24,415 nt of DNA, from the NCBI GenBank assembly GCA_002430125.1, contig DJBQ01000134.1, positions 3,124-27,538 on the forward strand. Reading direction: 5' to 3'. A program made the translations under genes and the position numbers. This DNA comes from Rhodobacterales bacterium UBA5972. GTDB taxonomy: Bacteria > Pseudomonadota > Alphaproteobacteria > Rhodobacterales > Rhodobacteraceae. A model generated the notes under the pieces. That model searched no databases, was not told where the DNA came from, and saw only the letters and a list, made by a program, of their open reading frames with translations. The first letter of the stretch is position 1, and every line of letters begins with the position of its first letter. Positions 16,064-24,415 of the stretch are shown here, in pieces.

Positions 16064-17079
16064 GCGACGATCTCCGCCCTTTGATCGGTGCGGCCGCCGA
16101 CCGGCCCCTGACCAGACTTGAGGCCGAAAAAGCCTTTACAATCATCATGGAAGGCCATGCTACACCGTCACAAATAGGTGGATTGCTGATGGCACTTCGG
16201 ACGCGTGGCGAAACCGTTGACGAATACGCCGCCGCCGCCACAGTGATGCGCGCAAAATGTCTGGCAGTGCGTGCGCCCGTTGGTGCGATGGACATAGTTG
16301 GCACCGGGGGGGACGGCAAGGGCACCCTTAATATCTCGACCGCTACGGCGTTTGTTGTGGCAGGCGCTGGCGTTGTGGTTGCCAAACACGGAAACCGGAA
16401 CCTGTCGTCAAAATCCGGCGCGGCTGATGCTTTGGGGCAGATGGGCATCAATGTCATGGTTGGCCCAGCAGTTGTTGAAAGAGCAATCAACGAGATTGGG
16501 ATCGGCTTTATGATGGCACCGATGCACCATCCGGCAACGCGCCATGTGATGCCATCGCGGCAAGAGTTGGGAACAAGAACAATATTTAACATTCTGGGGC
16601 CGTTAACCAATCCGGCGGGGGTAAAACGCCAACTTACCGGCGCATTTTCCCGCGTGGTTATTCGACCGATGGCCGAAGTTCTTGCGGCTTTGGGATCAGA
16701 AAAAGCATGGTTGGTTCATGGCAGCGACGGCACCGATGAAATCTCGATCGCTGGGGTGACATGGGTCGCAGCACTGGAAAATGGCCGCGTTACGGAACAT
16801 GAAATCCACCCCGAAGATGCCGGTCTGCCCGTTCACCCTTTTGCGTCGATCCAAGGCGGCGAACCTGCGCAAAACGCTCAAGCGTTTCGCACCTTACTTG
16901 CTGGCGAAGAATCCGCCTATCGCGACGCGGTTTTGTTGAATGCAGCCGCCGCTTTGGTCGTTGCTGATCGGGTTAAGACATTGCCGGAAGGTGTTGAGAT
17001 TGCGCGAGAAAGTATCGATAGTGGAGCAGCGAAGGCCAAAATAGAAGCCTTGGCAAAATTGACCTCGGCATCGTCATGA
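16060..17079 (+). CDS. trpD: Anthranilate phosphoribosyltransferase
   Basis: A 339-residue enzyme that joins anthranilate to phosphoribosyl pyrophosphate, the second committed step of tryptophan synthesis. The diphosphate-binding GTGGD (81-85) and the following NIST (91-94) are intact, as are VAKHGNR and the anthranilate-pocket region [20 protein letters not shown]. The length is normal for the family. Its ATG overlaps the trpG stop by 4 bases, and its stop overlaps the trpC start in the same way, so expression is translationally coupled through the operon. Confidence 0.96.
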   Translation: MSDDLRPLIGAAADRPLTRLEAEKAFTIIMEGHATPSQIGGLLMALRTRGETVDEYAAAATVMRAKCLAVRAPVGAMDIVGTGGDGKGTLNISTATAFVVAGAGVVVAKHGNRNLSSKSGAADALGQMGINVMVGPAVVERAINEIGIGFMMAPMHHPATRHVMPSRQELGTRTIFNILGPLTNPAGVKRQLTGAFSRVVIRPMAEVLAALGSEKAWLVHGSDGTDEISIAGVTWVAALENGRVTEHEIHPEDAGLPVHPFASIQGGEPAQNAQAFRTLLAGEESAYRDAVLLNAAAALVVADRVKTLPEGVEIARESIDSGAAKAKIEALAKLTSASS

Positions 17080-17882
17080 GCAATATTCTGGATCGCATCA
17101 AGGCCTATAAACTGGTCGAAGTCGCTGCCCGAAAAGCCGTGCGTCCCTTGGTCGAAGTGGAAGCCCTTGCCAAAGAGGCGTCGGTGCCACGAGGCTTTTA
17201 CCAGGCGCTTGTTGCAGCCTCCGACACCGGATACGGCCTGATTGCCGAAATCAAAAAGGCCAGCCCTTCGAAAGGCTTGATTCGCGCCGATTTCAACCCG
17301 TCTGAACTGGCGCTTGCCTATCAGACAGGCGGTGCTACCTGCCTGAGTGTTCTGACGGATACCCCCAGTTTCCAAGGTGCTGACAGCTTTTTGACCACAG
17401 CAAGGGATGCCGTCACCCTGCCCGCCTTGCGCAAAGATTTTATGTATGACCCCTATCAGGTGGCCGAGGCGCGCGCCCTTGGGGCCGATTGCATTTTGGT
17501 CATTTTGGCCTCGGTTTCTGACACGCAAGCCGCAGAATTAGAGTCCTGCGCTGTTGATTGGGGAATGGACGTGCTGCTGGAAGTGCATGATGCAGCAGAA
17601 CTGGAACGCGCATTGCTGTTGAAATCACCCTTGATGGGGATCAACAACCGCAACCTCAAAACCTTTGAAGTCACGCTTGAGACCACAATAACCCTGTCGA
17701 AACTCGTGCCTGATGACCGGATGATCGTTGCAGAATCCGGTATCTTCACGCAGGCGGATTTGGCCGATCTTGCATCTCATGGTGCTAGAACATTTCTTAT
17801 CGGCGAAAGCTTGATGCGCCAGTCGGACGTGGCCACGGCAACCCGCGCGTTATTAGCCAATCCAATCGCAAAGGAAGCCTGA
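17076..17882 (+). CDS. trpC: Indole-3-glycerol phosphate synthase
   Basis: A 268-residue TIM-barrel enzyme that closes the indole ring from carboxyphenylamino-deoxyribulose phosphate. Seen: [12 protein letters not shown] (56-67) with the catalytic Lys/Glu region, [12 protein letters not shown] with K120, [16 protein letters not shown] and VAESGIF, the last two forming the phosphate site. It is a stand-alone enzyme, not fused to TrpF, which is not in this window. It overlaps trpD by 4 bases and moaC by a single base (TGATG). Confidence 0.96.
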   Translation: MSNILDRIKAYKLVEVAARKAVRPLVEVEALAKEASVPRGFYQALVAASDTGYGLIAEIKKASPSKGLIRADFNPSELALAYQTGGATCLSVLTDTPSFQGADSFLTTARDAVTLPALRKDFMYDPYQVAEARALGADCILVILASVSDTQAAELESCAVDWGMDVLLEVHDAAELERALLLKSPLMGINNRNLKTFEVTLETTITLSKLVPDDRMIVAESGIFTQADLADLASHGARTFLIGESLMRQSDVATATRALLANPIAKEA

Positions 17883-18361
17883 TGTCTGGTTTGACGCATT
17901 TCGACGACAAGGGCGACGCCCATATGGTTGATATCTCGGATAAAGCTGTGACCGATCGCATCGCACGCGCGACCGGTCGCGTTAAGATGTCACCGCAAAC
18001 TCTTGATATTATTGTTAAAGGCTTAGCCCAAAAGGGCGACGTTCTCGCCGTTGCACAGCTGGCAGGAATCATGGGCTGTAAGCAGACCAGCAACCTGATT
18101 CCATTGTGCCACCCCTTACCTATCAGTAAAGTCGCGGTTGAACTGACCGCCGAGCCTGCCACCTCCAGCGTTGTGATCACATCGACAGTCAAAACGACTG
18201 GCCAAACAGGTATCGAGATGGAAGCCCTGACAGCCGTCAGCATTGCCGCCCTTACAGTTTATGACATGCTTAAAGCCGTTGACCGCGCAATGGAGATTAC
18301 CGACATTAAGGTTGTGCTGAAAGATGGCGGCAAATCAGGGCGTTATGAGGCAACCACATGA
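17882..18361 (+). CDS. moaC: Cyclic pyranopterin monophosphate synthase
   Basis: A 159-residue enzyme of molybdenum-cofactor synthesis that, after MoaA, forms cyclic pyranopterin monophosphate. Conserved catalytic positions are visible and even share the E. coli numbering: H77 in LCHPLPI, E112 in GIEMEALTA, and D128 and K131 in YDMLKAVD. The phosphate-binding KDGGKSG is at 147-153. Its start overlaps trpC by one base and its stop overlaps moeA by four, so it is embedded in the trp operon. Confidence 0.97.
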   Translation: MSGLTHFDDKGDAHMVDISDKAVTDRIARATGRVKMSPQTLDIIVKGLAQKGDVLAVAQLAGIMGCKQTSNLIPLCHPLPISKVAVELTAEPATSSVVITSTVKTTGQTGIEMEALTAVSIAALTVYDMLKAVDRAMEITDIKVVLKDGGKSGRYEATT

Positions 18362-19542
18362 TCTCGGTTGCCGAGGCTCTGCGCCAGATCACAGACCTGT
18401 TTTCGCCACTTGACGTTGAATATATTCCGCTTCGCCACGCCAGTGGGCGCGTTTTGGCCAAAAATGTGACAGCCGAACGGGCGCAACCGCCTTTTGCCGC
18501 CTCTGCCATGGATGGGTATGCCGTCATCGACGCAGATATTGGCAAAACCCAACATCTGACGGTTGTTGGTGAAGCTGCCGCCGGGAAGCGATTTCAAGGA
18601 ACAATAACGCCCGGCCAAGCGGTTCGGATTTTCACTGGCTCGCCGGTGCCCCTTGGGGCGGACCGAATTATCATTCAAGAAGATGTCACGCGTGAAGGCG
18701 ATCAGATAACGATATGCGAAGACCCGGATCGTGGGCCGCATATACGCGCCTCCGGGGATGATTTTGACACGGGTGCGGAAGTGACTGCACCACGTCGTCT
18801 AACACCGAGTGATGTGGCCCTACTTGCGTCGATGAACCAAGCCACGCTGCCCGTTTACCGCAAACCTGTCGTGGCCCTCATCGCGACCGGTGACGAGCTT
18901 GTGATGCCCGGAGGGCTGCCGAACGAGGACCAAATTATCGCCTCAAACAATTTCGGCCTGGCAGCATTGCTTGAGCGAAGAGGCGCAGAATGCCGGATGC
19001 TTCCGATTGCACGTGACACGCCCGACTCACTCAAAATGGCGCTCAAACTATGCGAAGGCGCCGACCTGATCGTCACAATCGGCGGAGCGTCGGTTGGCGA
19101 TTACGACATTGTACGCGATGTGGCGCTGGAACTTGGAATGCACCCGGCATTTTACAAAGTGGCGATGCGCCCCGGAAAGCCCTTAATGGCTGGACGTATG
19201 GGGAAAACGCCGATCATTGGCCTTCCAGGTAACCCTGTATCTTCAATGGTTTGCGGCCATATCTTCATCCACCCTGCATTGAATGTTATGCAGGGACTGG
19301 GTGCACAGGCCTTGACGCGAAACTTGGCGCAACTAGGGTCAGATTTGCCCGAGAATGGCAGTCGTGAACATTATATGCGGGCAAAAATTGGTTTTGAATA
19401 CAGTCGCTTAACGGTACACCCCTTTGAAAGACAGGACAGCGCGCTTTTATCTGTGCTATCATCTGCGAATGGTTTGTTGGTGCGTCCCCCTTTTGACCCA
19501 GCGAAAAAAGCTGGTGATCTGGTAGAAATTATTCAATTTTGA
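18358..19542 (+). CDS. moeA: Molybdopterin molybdenumtransferase
   Basis: A 394-residue enzyme that inserts molybdenum into adenylylated molybdopterin, the last general step of cofactor synthesis. Seen: [13 protein letters not shown] with the conserved Asp D52, [13 protein letters not shown], the MoCF-biosynthesis domain with ATGDELV and [11 protein letters not shown], and GLPGNPVSS. The length is normal. The ATG overlaps the moaC stop by 4 bases. It ends the overlapping operon; lexA follows after 103 bases with its own promoter. Confidence 0.96.
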   Translation: MISVAEALRQITDLFSPLDVEYIPLRHASGRVLAKNVTAERAQPPFAASAMDGYAVIDADIGKTQHLTVVGEAAAGKRFQGTITPGQAVRIFTGSPVPLGADRIIIQEDVTREGDQITICEDPDRGPHIRASGDDFDTGAEVTAPRRLTPSDVALLASMNQATLPVYRKPVVALIATGDELVMPGGLPNEDQIIASNNFGLAALLERRGAECRMLPIARDTPDSLKMALKLCEGADLIVTIGGASVGDYDIVRDVALELGMHPAFYKVAMRPGKPLMAGRMGKTPIIGLPGNPVSSMVCGHIFIHPALNVMQGLGAQALTRNLAQLGSDLPENGSREHYMRAKIGFEYSRLTVHPFERQDSALLSVLSSANGLLVRPPFDPAKKAGDLVEIIQF

Positions 19543-19551
19543 TTGATATAG

Positions 19552-19580
19552 TTGACACAAAACAAGAACACATGTAGAAC
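19552..19580 (+). promoter_or_regulatory. Putative lexA promoter
   Basis: TTGACA (19552-19557) is a perfect -35 hexamer. Seventeen bases later TAGAAC (19575-19580), preceded by TG as in extended -10 elements, is a reasonable -10. The first SOS box overlaps this -10, as expected for repression by LexA. Confidence 0.6.
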
Positions 19581-19591
19581 TTAAACTGAAC
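19566..19591 (+). promoter_or_regulatory. LexA-binding sites (tandem GAAC-N7-GAAC SOS boxes)
   Basis: GAAC occurs at 19566-19569, 19577-19580 and 19588-19591, each start exactly 11 bases from the next. Each adjacent pair is a GAAC-N7-GAAC box, the reverse form of the GTTC-N7-GTTC operator known for alphaproteobacterial LexA. The two boxes share the middle half-site and cover the promoter -10, pointing to autoregulation of lexA. Confidence 0.85.
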
Positions 19592-19645
19592 GAAAGCGGC
19601 AGAATCGGGGAGCACCGGATAACCGCTCGGGCAGAGGAGTTGCAT

Positions 19646-20353
19646 ATGCTTACCCGCAAACAATTGGATTTGTTGACGTATATTCAAAAGCGCGTGGCGC
19701 TTGAAGGTGTGCCACCGTCATTTGACGAAATGAAAGAGGCGCTGGATCTCAGATCCAAATCTGGCATTCATCGTTTGATCACAGCCCTTGAGGAACGTGG
19801 CTTCATCCGTCGCTTGGCGCATCGCGCCCGGGCAATCGAAATCGTGAAGTTGCCCGACGCATTGATCGCGGAATTGCAGCACAACGAGACGAAAGGTTTC
19901 AGGCCTCAGGTTATTGAAGGCTCGGCCGGGGTCAAACATCGTGGCGCAAAGCCTATTGATCGGGTCAATTCGCTGGACATCCCGGTTATGGGGCGGATTG
20001 CTGCTGGTGTGCCAATTGAAGCGATCAGCCACAAGACCCACTCGGTTTCTGTGCCGGGCAGTATGTTGCACAGCAAAGGGTTGCACTATGCCCTTGAAGT
20101 CAAAGGCGATAGCATGATCGACGCTGGCATAAATGACGGTGACGTTGTTGTTATTCGCGAACAGCACGATGCAGAAAACGGTGACATCGTTGTGGCCCTG
20201 ATTGAAGGCAATGAAGCGACGTTGAAAAGACTACGTAAACGCGGCAATGCCATTGCGCTTGAGGCAGCGAATCCTGCCTATGAAACGCGCGTCTATCGCG
20301 ATGATCAAGTGCGCATTCAGGGGCGTCTTGTCGGTTTGATCCGAACTTATTGA
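19646..20353 (+). CDS. lexA: LexA repressor of the SOS response
   Basis: A 235-residue repressor with an N-terminal winged-helix domain ([10 protein letters not shown] start, [20 protein letters not shown] region) and a C-terminal S24 peptidase domain. The self-cleavage bond is A120-G121, and the catalytic pair is S156 (GDSM) and K194 (TLKRL). RecA filaments trigger self-cleavage, releasing SOS genes. AGGAG lies 6 bases before the ATG at 19646; an in-frame TTG at 19640 is rejected because it falls in that spacer. The gene is preceded by its own promoter with tandem SOS boxes and ends 6 bases from the convergent comEC stop. Confidence 0.97.
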   Translation: MLTRKQLDLLTYIQKRVALEGVPPSFDEMKEALDLRSKSGIHRLITALEERGFIRRLAHRARAIEIVKLPDALIAELQHNETKGFRPQVIEGSAGVKHRGAKPIDRVNSLDIPVMGRIAAGVPIEAISHKTHSVSVPGSMLHSKGLHYALEVKGDSMIDAGINDGDVVVIREQHDAENGDIVVALIEGNEATLKRLRKRGNAIALEAANPAYETRVYRDDQVRIQGRLVGLIRTY

Positions 20354-20359
20354 AGTCTA

Positions 20360-22441
20360 TCAGCGGGTCCAAAGGCGCGTGCCATTTATCTGACGCGCGC
20401 CTGTTAACACCAGTTTATTTTGATCATTTTCTATTGAACTTGCACCAAGTTCATGGAGCTTTCGACTGTCGATCAGAAAACAATCCTGAGGGGATTCACC
20501 TAAGTATTGCGGTGCTATGACAATGGCTGATCCACGACAGAGGTCAGATATGTCTTTTACGGTCAAATCCTTGCCCCATTGATATGAGATGCGTTGGTGA
20601 CCCAGAATCACTTGGGTTATTTTGTCATTTTCTACCAATCCCGTCCGCAAAGCTGCATCTTCCTGTGTGGCCGCGTCGCCATCATTTTCAAGCCAATTTC
20701 GAACAATGAATCCGTTTCCTCGATCACGGTTAATCACTCGCCCGGCTTCGGTCTGAAGGCCTAACACTCGGCCATTTGGTGAAAGCAGGATCGCCGGACG
20801 GGTGGTTGTAACCCACGCAGAAAACCCGATAACCAACGGCAAAATGCCGATTGTCCTGATTGGTCCTCGCAGTAAAACGACCAACAGAAATCCACCGGCG
20901 ATTACCGGCAAAACGAAACTGTCGGGTTTTGAAATTCGGTGAACAGCATATTCAAGCGACCCGACCCAGTTCGCGACAACCAGAATCCAGTCGATCCCGG
21001 CGCCAACAGTCATCCAAGCCAGTGAATCCAGGCCAAAGGGGGCTAATAGTATCCCAATGACTGCCGCTGGCATGATAACAAATCCCATTACGGGCACCGA
21101 TGCCAGATTGGCGATCAGACCAAATTGCGCGATCTGGTTGAAATGATAGGCGGAAATCGGTGCTGTTGCAGCCCCTGCCACAGCTGACGACAATATTAGC
21201 GTCACGGTTCCGCGTATCAGGCCTGAAAGTTTTCCCAGCCGAGGCCGCAGGAATTCCGCACCACTTAACGCCGCAAATGCCGCAACAAGGGCGGTCGTTG
21301 CGGCAAATGACATCTGAAAACCTGCTTCGATCAGGCTTTCGGGCCGCAGCACAAGAACGATAACCGCCGCCATGGCTACGGCGCGCAAGGTTATGGCGCG
21401 CCGGTCCAGAAGGACTGCAAGCAACATCACCGAGACCATAACAAAGGCACGTTGAGTTGCGATGTTACCCCCAGAAAGAATCAAATATGAGATCGCCGCG
21501 ACGAAAGCAAAAACCGCCGCTATCTTTTTGCCGTGCAGGCGCAACGCCAGCCGCGGCACAAGTGCCAGACCATAGCGAATGGCGGCAAAAACGAACCCGG
21601 TTAATAATCCCATATGAAGGCCGGATATCGCCAGCAAATGCGCCAGATTCGAGGCTCGCAACGATTGCAGAACAACGGGATCCACGCCTGATCTGTCGCC
21701 AACCAATATCGCCGCAGCGAAAGCTCCTTTTTGCCCGCTAAGCCTTGCCTTTAGGGCGTTCGCCAGACGTATTCGCGTTGAAAACACGGTCATTTTCCAT
21801 CCGCTACGGTCGGGTGGCGCAAATTCCACCAATGGGGTACGCGAATAGCCCACTGCACCCAATCGTAAAAACCAGGCAAACCGCTGAAAGTTAAACCCAC
21901 CGGGTTCGACCGGCCCCTCAGGTGGCGAAAGACTTGCGTTAATTATGATTTGCTGGCCTGGTTCCGGCAAGACAAAGGGCGTTTTATAGTGCAGCGATAT
22001 CCGCACCAGCGCTGGTGTTTTTGCAGCAGAAACCTTCTGAAGTACCAATTGGTCAAGTGTGATTCTGGGCCGATCACTACTGGAGCGATCAATGGCGACA
22101 ATCCTGCCCTGGACTGCGCCGTAAAAATGAAAGCCAAGAACCGGTGCTGCCTTCATATTAGCGCTAATGCCGGAAAGGATAAAGCCGATTGGTATCAGCA
22201 TGATAAAGGCAGTAAGTGATGTTGTTCTGTGGCTTATAACTCGCAAAAAAACTGCAACCACAAAACCAGATGCGATCAATGTCAGATAGGCTTGAAAGTC
22301 AGGCTCCCAAGTCAGGCCAAAATATCCACCTATGCCAAAAGACATGGCAACCGGCATCCACAACAGCAACGTGCCGCGTTGTGCCTCGATGATTGCGACG
22401 ATCAGCTTTGCAGGCCCCACCCTTGTTCTTACCCCTCTCAT
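20360..22441 (-). CDS. comEC: ComEC/Rec2-family DNA uptake channel protein
   Basis: A 693-residue inner-membrane protein of the ComEC/Rec2 family, which forms the channel for single-stranded DNA in natural transformation. An N-terminal membrane pair is followed by an OB-like segment (about 105-210, with PEPGGFNFQRFAWF near 178-191). The competence core then carries the signature HLLAISGLHMGL (about 268-279) and several further membrane spans. The last ~140 residues do not show an HxHxDH metallo-beta-lactamase motif, so the nuclease-like domain of the Bacillus-type protein is absent or degenerate. The start is the ATG at 22441 with only a weak AGG upstream; M29 is an alternative. It is convergent with lexA and divergent from gltX (55 bases). 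Confidence 0.9.
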   Translation of the reverse strand: MRGVRTRVGPAKLIVAIIEAQRGTLLLWMPVAMSFGIGGYFGLTWEPDFQAYLTLIASGFVVAVFLRVISHRTTSLTAFIMLIPIGFILSGISANMKAAPVLGFHFYGAVQGRIVAIDRSSSDRPRITLDQLVLQKVSAAKTPALVRISLHYKTPFVLPEPGQQIIINASLSPPEGPVEPGGFNFQRFAWFLRLGAVGYSRTPLVEFAPPDRSGWKMTVFSTRIRLANALKARLSGQKGAFAAAILVGDRSGVDPVVLQSLRASNLAHLLAISGLHMGLLTGFVFAAIRYGLALVPRLALRLHGKKIAAVFAFVAAISYLILSGGNIATQRAFVMVSVMLLAVLLDRRAITLRAVAMAAVIVLVLRPESLIEAGFQMSFAATTALVAAFAALSGAEFLRPRLGKLSGLIRGTVTLILSSAVAGAATAPISAYHFNQIAQFGLIANLASVPVMGFVIMPAAVIGILLAPFGLDSLAWMTVGAGIDWILVVANWVGSLEYAVHRISKPDSFVLPVIAGGFLLVVLLRGPIRTIGILPLVIGFSAWVTTTRPAILLSPNGRVLGLQTEAGRVINRDRGNGFIVRNWLENDGDAATQEDAALRTGLVENDKITQVILGHQRISYQWGKDLTVKDISDLCRGSAIVIAPQYLGESPQDCFLIDSRKLHELGASSIENDQNKLVLTGARQINGTRLWTR

Positions 22442-22496
22442 TGCCTAAACACGCGATAAATCTGCGCCGTGATGGTTTCTAAAAGGTTAACACAAG

Positions 22497-23912
22497 ATGA
22501 ACACACCCAAATCAGACCGTGCCGTTGTCACCCGCTTTGCCCCTTCTCCGACCGGGTATTTACATATTGGCGGCGCCCGCACAGCCTTGTTCAACTGGCT
22601 GTTCGCGCGCGCAAACGGCGGGAAGTTTCTGCTCAGGATTGAAGACACCGACAAAGAACGTTCAACCCCTGAGGCTACCAAAGCGATCTTTGAAGGCCTT
22701 ACCTGGCTGGGGTTGAATTGGGACGGCGACGTAGTTTTGCAGGCCTCGCGTTCTGATCGTCATGCAGAAGTCGCACAACAAATGCTGGCGCAAGGCCACG
22801 CGTATAAGTGCTTTTCTACCAAAGAAGAAATCGATGCCGCGCGTGTCGTTTCGCGCGCTGCCGGGCACGCAATCCTGTTTCAAAGTCCTTGGCGTGAAGT
22901 TGATGCAGCGGATCATCCGGATCTGCCATTTGTTGTGCGTCTGAAGGCCCCAAAAACCGGTGAGATCACCATAAAAGATGCCGTTCAAGGGCCGGTTTCG
23001 TGGAAATGCGAAACCCTGGATGATCTGGTTTTGTTACGCGCTGACGGCAGCCCGACCTATATGCTGGCCGTTGTGGTGGACGACCACGATATGGGGGTTA
23101 CGCATATTATTCGCGGCGATGACCATCTCTCAAATGCCGCACGGCAAAGTTTTATTTATCGGGCGATGCATTGGGACGTGCCGGTTTTTGCACATATTCC
23201 ACTAATCCACGGCGAAGACGGCAAAAAGCTGAGCAAAAGGCATGGAGCGCTTGGCGTCGAGGAATACCGTGCCATGGGATATCTGCCCTCTGCGATGCGC
23301 AACTATTTGGCGCGTCTGGGCTGGAGTCACTTGAATGACGAATATTTCTCGACGCAACAAGCGATCGAGTGGTTTTCGCTGGAAGGAATCGGCCGTTCAG
23401 CTGCGCGCTTTGACTTCAAAAAGCTAAACAACATATCCGGACAGCATATTCGCGATTCCAATGACGCCTATTTGTTGACCGCTATTGCCGATTATTTAAG
23501 CGCAACCGGTCAGGCTGCTCTATCGGATGTTCAAGTGGCCAATTTATCGCGGGCGATGCCGGTTCTAAAAGATCGCGCGAAAATCATCCCGGATATTGTT
23601 GAAAAGGCGCATTTTATTCTTTCGAACCGCCCCTTTAAGCCAGATGCCGGAGCGTCACAAATGCTTGATCCGGTATCCCGTGGTATGCTGAACCGTTTGA
23701 CGTCCCGATTGCGAGATGTTAGCTGGGATGCAGATAGTCTGGAGGCTGTGGTACGTAAATTTGCCGACTCAGAATCGTTGAAACTTGGCGCTGTAGCACA
23801 GCCGCTAAGGGCCGCGTTAACCGGGCGAACCGTGTCGCCAAGCGTGTTTGACGTCATGATGCTGATTGGTCGAGACGAGACCATCGTTCGACTGGAAGAC
23901 ATATCGGTCTAA
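22497..23912 (+). CDS. gltX: Glutamyl-tRNA synthetase
   Basis: A 471-residue class I aminoacyl-tRNA synthetase that charges tRNA-Glu (and in many alphaproteobacteria tRNA-Gln, later amidated). [13 protein letters not shown] contains the HIGH-type motif as HIGG (23-26), and KLSKR (244-248) is the KMSKS-type motif; both variants are normal in this family. The C-terminal anticodon-binding part is complete. AAAGG lies about 11 bases before the ATG. Two alphaproteobacterial gltX copies often exist, so this may be one of a pair. It is followed by a terminator-like hairpin. Confidence 0.95.
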   Translation: MNTPKSDRAVVTRFAPSPTGYLHIGGARTALFNWLFARANGGKFLLRIEDTDKERSTPEATKAIFEGLTWLGLNWDGDVVLQASRSDRHAEVAQQMLAQGHAYKCFSTKEEIDAARVVSRAAGHAILFQSPWREVDAADHPDLPFVVRLKAPKTGEITIKDAVQGPVSWKCETLDDLVLLRADGSPTYMLAVVVDDHDMGVTHIIRGDDHLSNAARQSFIYRAMHWDVPVFAHIPLIHGEDGKKLSKRHGALGVEEYRAMGYLPSAMRNYLARLGWSHLNDEYFSTQQAIEWFSLEGIGRSAARFDFKKLNNISGQHIRDSNDAYLLTAIADYLSATGQAALSDVQVANLSRAMPVLKDRAKIIPDIVEKAHFILSNRPFKPDAGASQMLDPVSRGMLNRLTSRLRDVSWDADSLEAVVRKFADSESLKLGAVAQPLRAALTGRTVSPSVFDVMMLIGRDETIVRLEDISV

Positions 23913-23917
23913 ACTAT

Positions 23918-23959
23918 CCTTCCAGTTCCTGGTGTCATAAGGGTTCTGGAAAGGTTTTT
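23918..23959 (+). terminator. Probable gltX terminator
   Basis: CCTTCCAG (23918-23925) pairs with CTGGAAAGG (23946-23954) with one bulged A, and an inner CCT/AGG pairing extends the stem. TTTTT follows directly (23955-23959). It lies 6 bases after the gltX stop, the normal place for an intrinsic terminator. Confidence 0.7.
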
Positions 23960-23995
23960 GCGGGATGATCCACGCGAATCTCCTGTTTGCACACG

Positions 23996-24017
23996 GGGCC
24001 CGTTTTCGGGTCCTTTT
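23996..24017 (+). terminator. Second hairpin with T run, in front of gltA
   Basis: GGGCCCG (23996-24002) pairs with CGGGTCC (24007-24013), including one G-U pair, around a TTTT loop, and is followed by TTTT (24014-24017). It sits 22 bases before the gltA ATG. It may back up the gltX terminator, or be a leader structure if the gltA promoter lies upstream of it. Confidence 0.55.
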
Positions 24018-24039
24018 CTGATGATTGAGAGGATGCAAA

Positions 24040-24415
24040 ATGGCAGACACACAGAAAACAGCGACGCTAAGTTTTGACGGCAAGACGTTCGAATTGCCAA
24101 TGATGTCACCAACTCTTGGGCCAGATGTCGTTGATATCCGAAAGCTTTATGCTCAGGCTGACATTTTCACCTATGACCCCGGCTTTACGTCAACAGCATC
24201 ATGCTCGTCGGACATAACCTTCATTGACGGTGAAAAAGGCGAGTTGTTGTATCGTGGTTACCCGATCGACCAATTGGCCGAAAAATCGCATTATTTGGAA
24301 GTTTGTTATTTGCTTCTTTACGGCGAACTGCCGACAGCGACCGAAATTGAAGATTTTGAAACACGTGTGACCCGCCACACGATGGTGCACGAGCAGATGC
24401 ACTATTTCTTTCGCG
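24040..24415 (+). CDS. gltA: Citrate synthase, 5' part, running off the right edge
   Basis: The first 125 codons of a citrate synthase, the TCA-cycle enzyme condensing acetyl-CoA with oxaloacetate. The start [15 protein letters not shown], then [21 protein letters not shown] and [15 protein letters not shown], are typical of the hexameric, NADH-sensitive type I enzyme of Gram-negative bacteria. GAGAGGA precedes the ATG by about 6 bases. The catalytic histidines and aspartate lie beyond the window, so completeness cannot be judged. It follows gltX in the same direction, with two hairpins between. Confidence 0.95.
   Translation, partial: MADTQKTATLSFDGKTFELPMMSPTLGPDVVDIRKLYAQADIFTYDPGFTSTASCSSDITFIDGEKGELLYRGYPIDQLAEKSHYLEVCYLLLYGELPTATEIEDFETRVTRHTMVHEQMHYFFR

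Noticed and set aside
15939..16610. Open frame of 223 codons on the minus strand
   Set aside because: Opposite trpG and trpD, both clear genes; the product is low-complexity and matches no family.
22497..23912. HIGG and KLSKR instead of the textbook HIGH and KMSKS in GltX
   Set aside because: These are ordinary variants in glutamyl-tRNA synthetases and do not suggest loss of function.

Overview
The window reads as a chromosomal segment of an alphaproteobacterium, most likely Rhodobacterales. The reasons are the block trpE / trpG-trpD-trpC-moaC-moeA-lexA-comEC-gltX-gltA, a lexA promoter carrying GAAC-N7-GAAC boxes (the alphaproteobacterial SOS box rather than the enterobacterial CTGT type), a gene for a divergent polysaccharide deacetylase lying between trpE and trpG, and many TRAP transporter genes. 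GC content looks moderate (mid-50s percent by eye, not computed). I see no tRNA, rRNA, CRISPR array, insertion sequence, integrase or phage gene, and no gene-free stretch longer than 300 bases.

Left part (1-10605), accessory metabolism. A gene running off the left edge on the minus strand is represented only by its start. Beside it a MarR-type regulator is divergent from a TAXI-type TRAP transporter (binding protein plus fused 781-residue permease). A cytoplasmic GMC flavoprotein oxidoreductase follows, then a second, DctP-type TRAP transporter (binding protein, small permease, large permease). Next come a short zone of compact GC-rich hairpins and a PLP-dependent aminotransferase. This looks like an uptake and oxidation locus for organic acids or alcohols; the substrates cannot be read from the sequence.

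Right part (10675-24415), housekeeping. A membrane-anchored PpiD-like foldase ends 3 bases before trpE. A predicted periplasmic deacetylase-like protein on the opposite strand separates trpE from trpG. trpG, trpD, trpC, moaC and moeA overlap by 1-4 bases at each junction, so tryptophan and molybdenum-cofactor synthesis appear to share one transcript. lexA has its own promoter with three GAAC half-sites spaced exactly 11 bases apart. comEC faces lexA, and gltX is divergent from comEC. Two hairpins follow gltX, and gltA (citrate synthase) begins and runs off the right edge.

I found no clearly new biological system. The observations most worth a second look are the triple GAAC array at lexA, stem-loops placed between binding-protein and permease genes in both TRAP loci, the loss of expected catalytic residues in the deacetylase-like and PpiD-like proteins, and the pairing of two TRAP systems around one GMC oxidoreductase.
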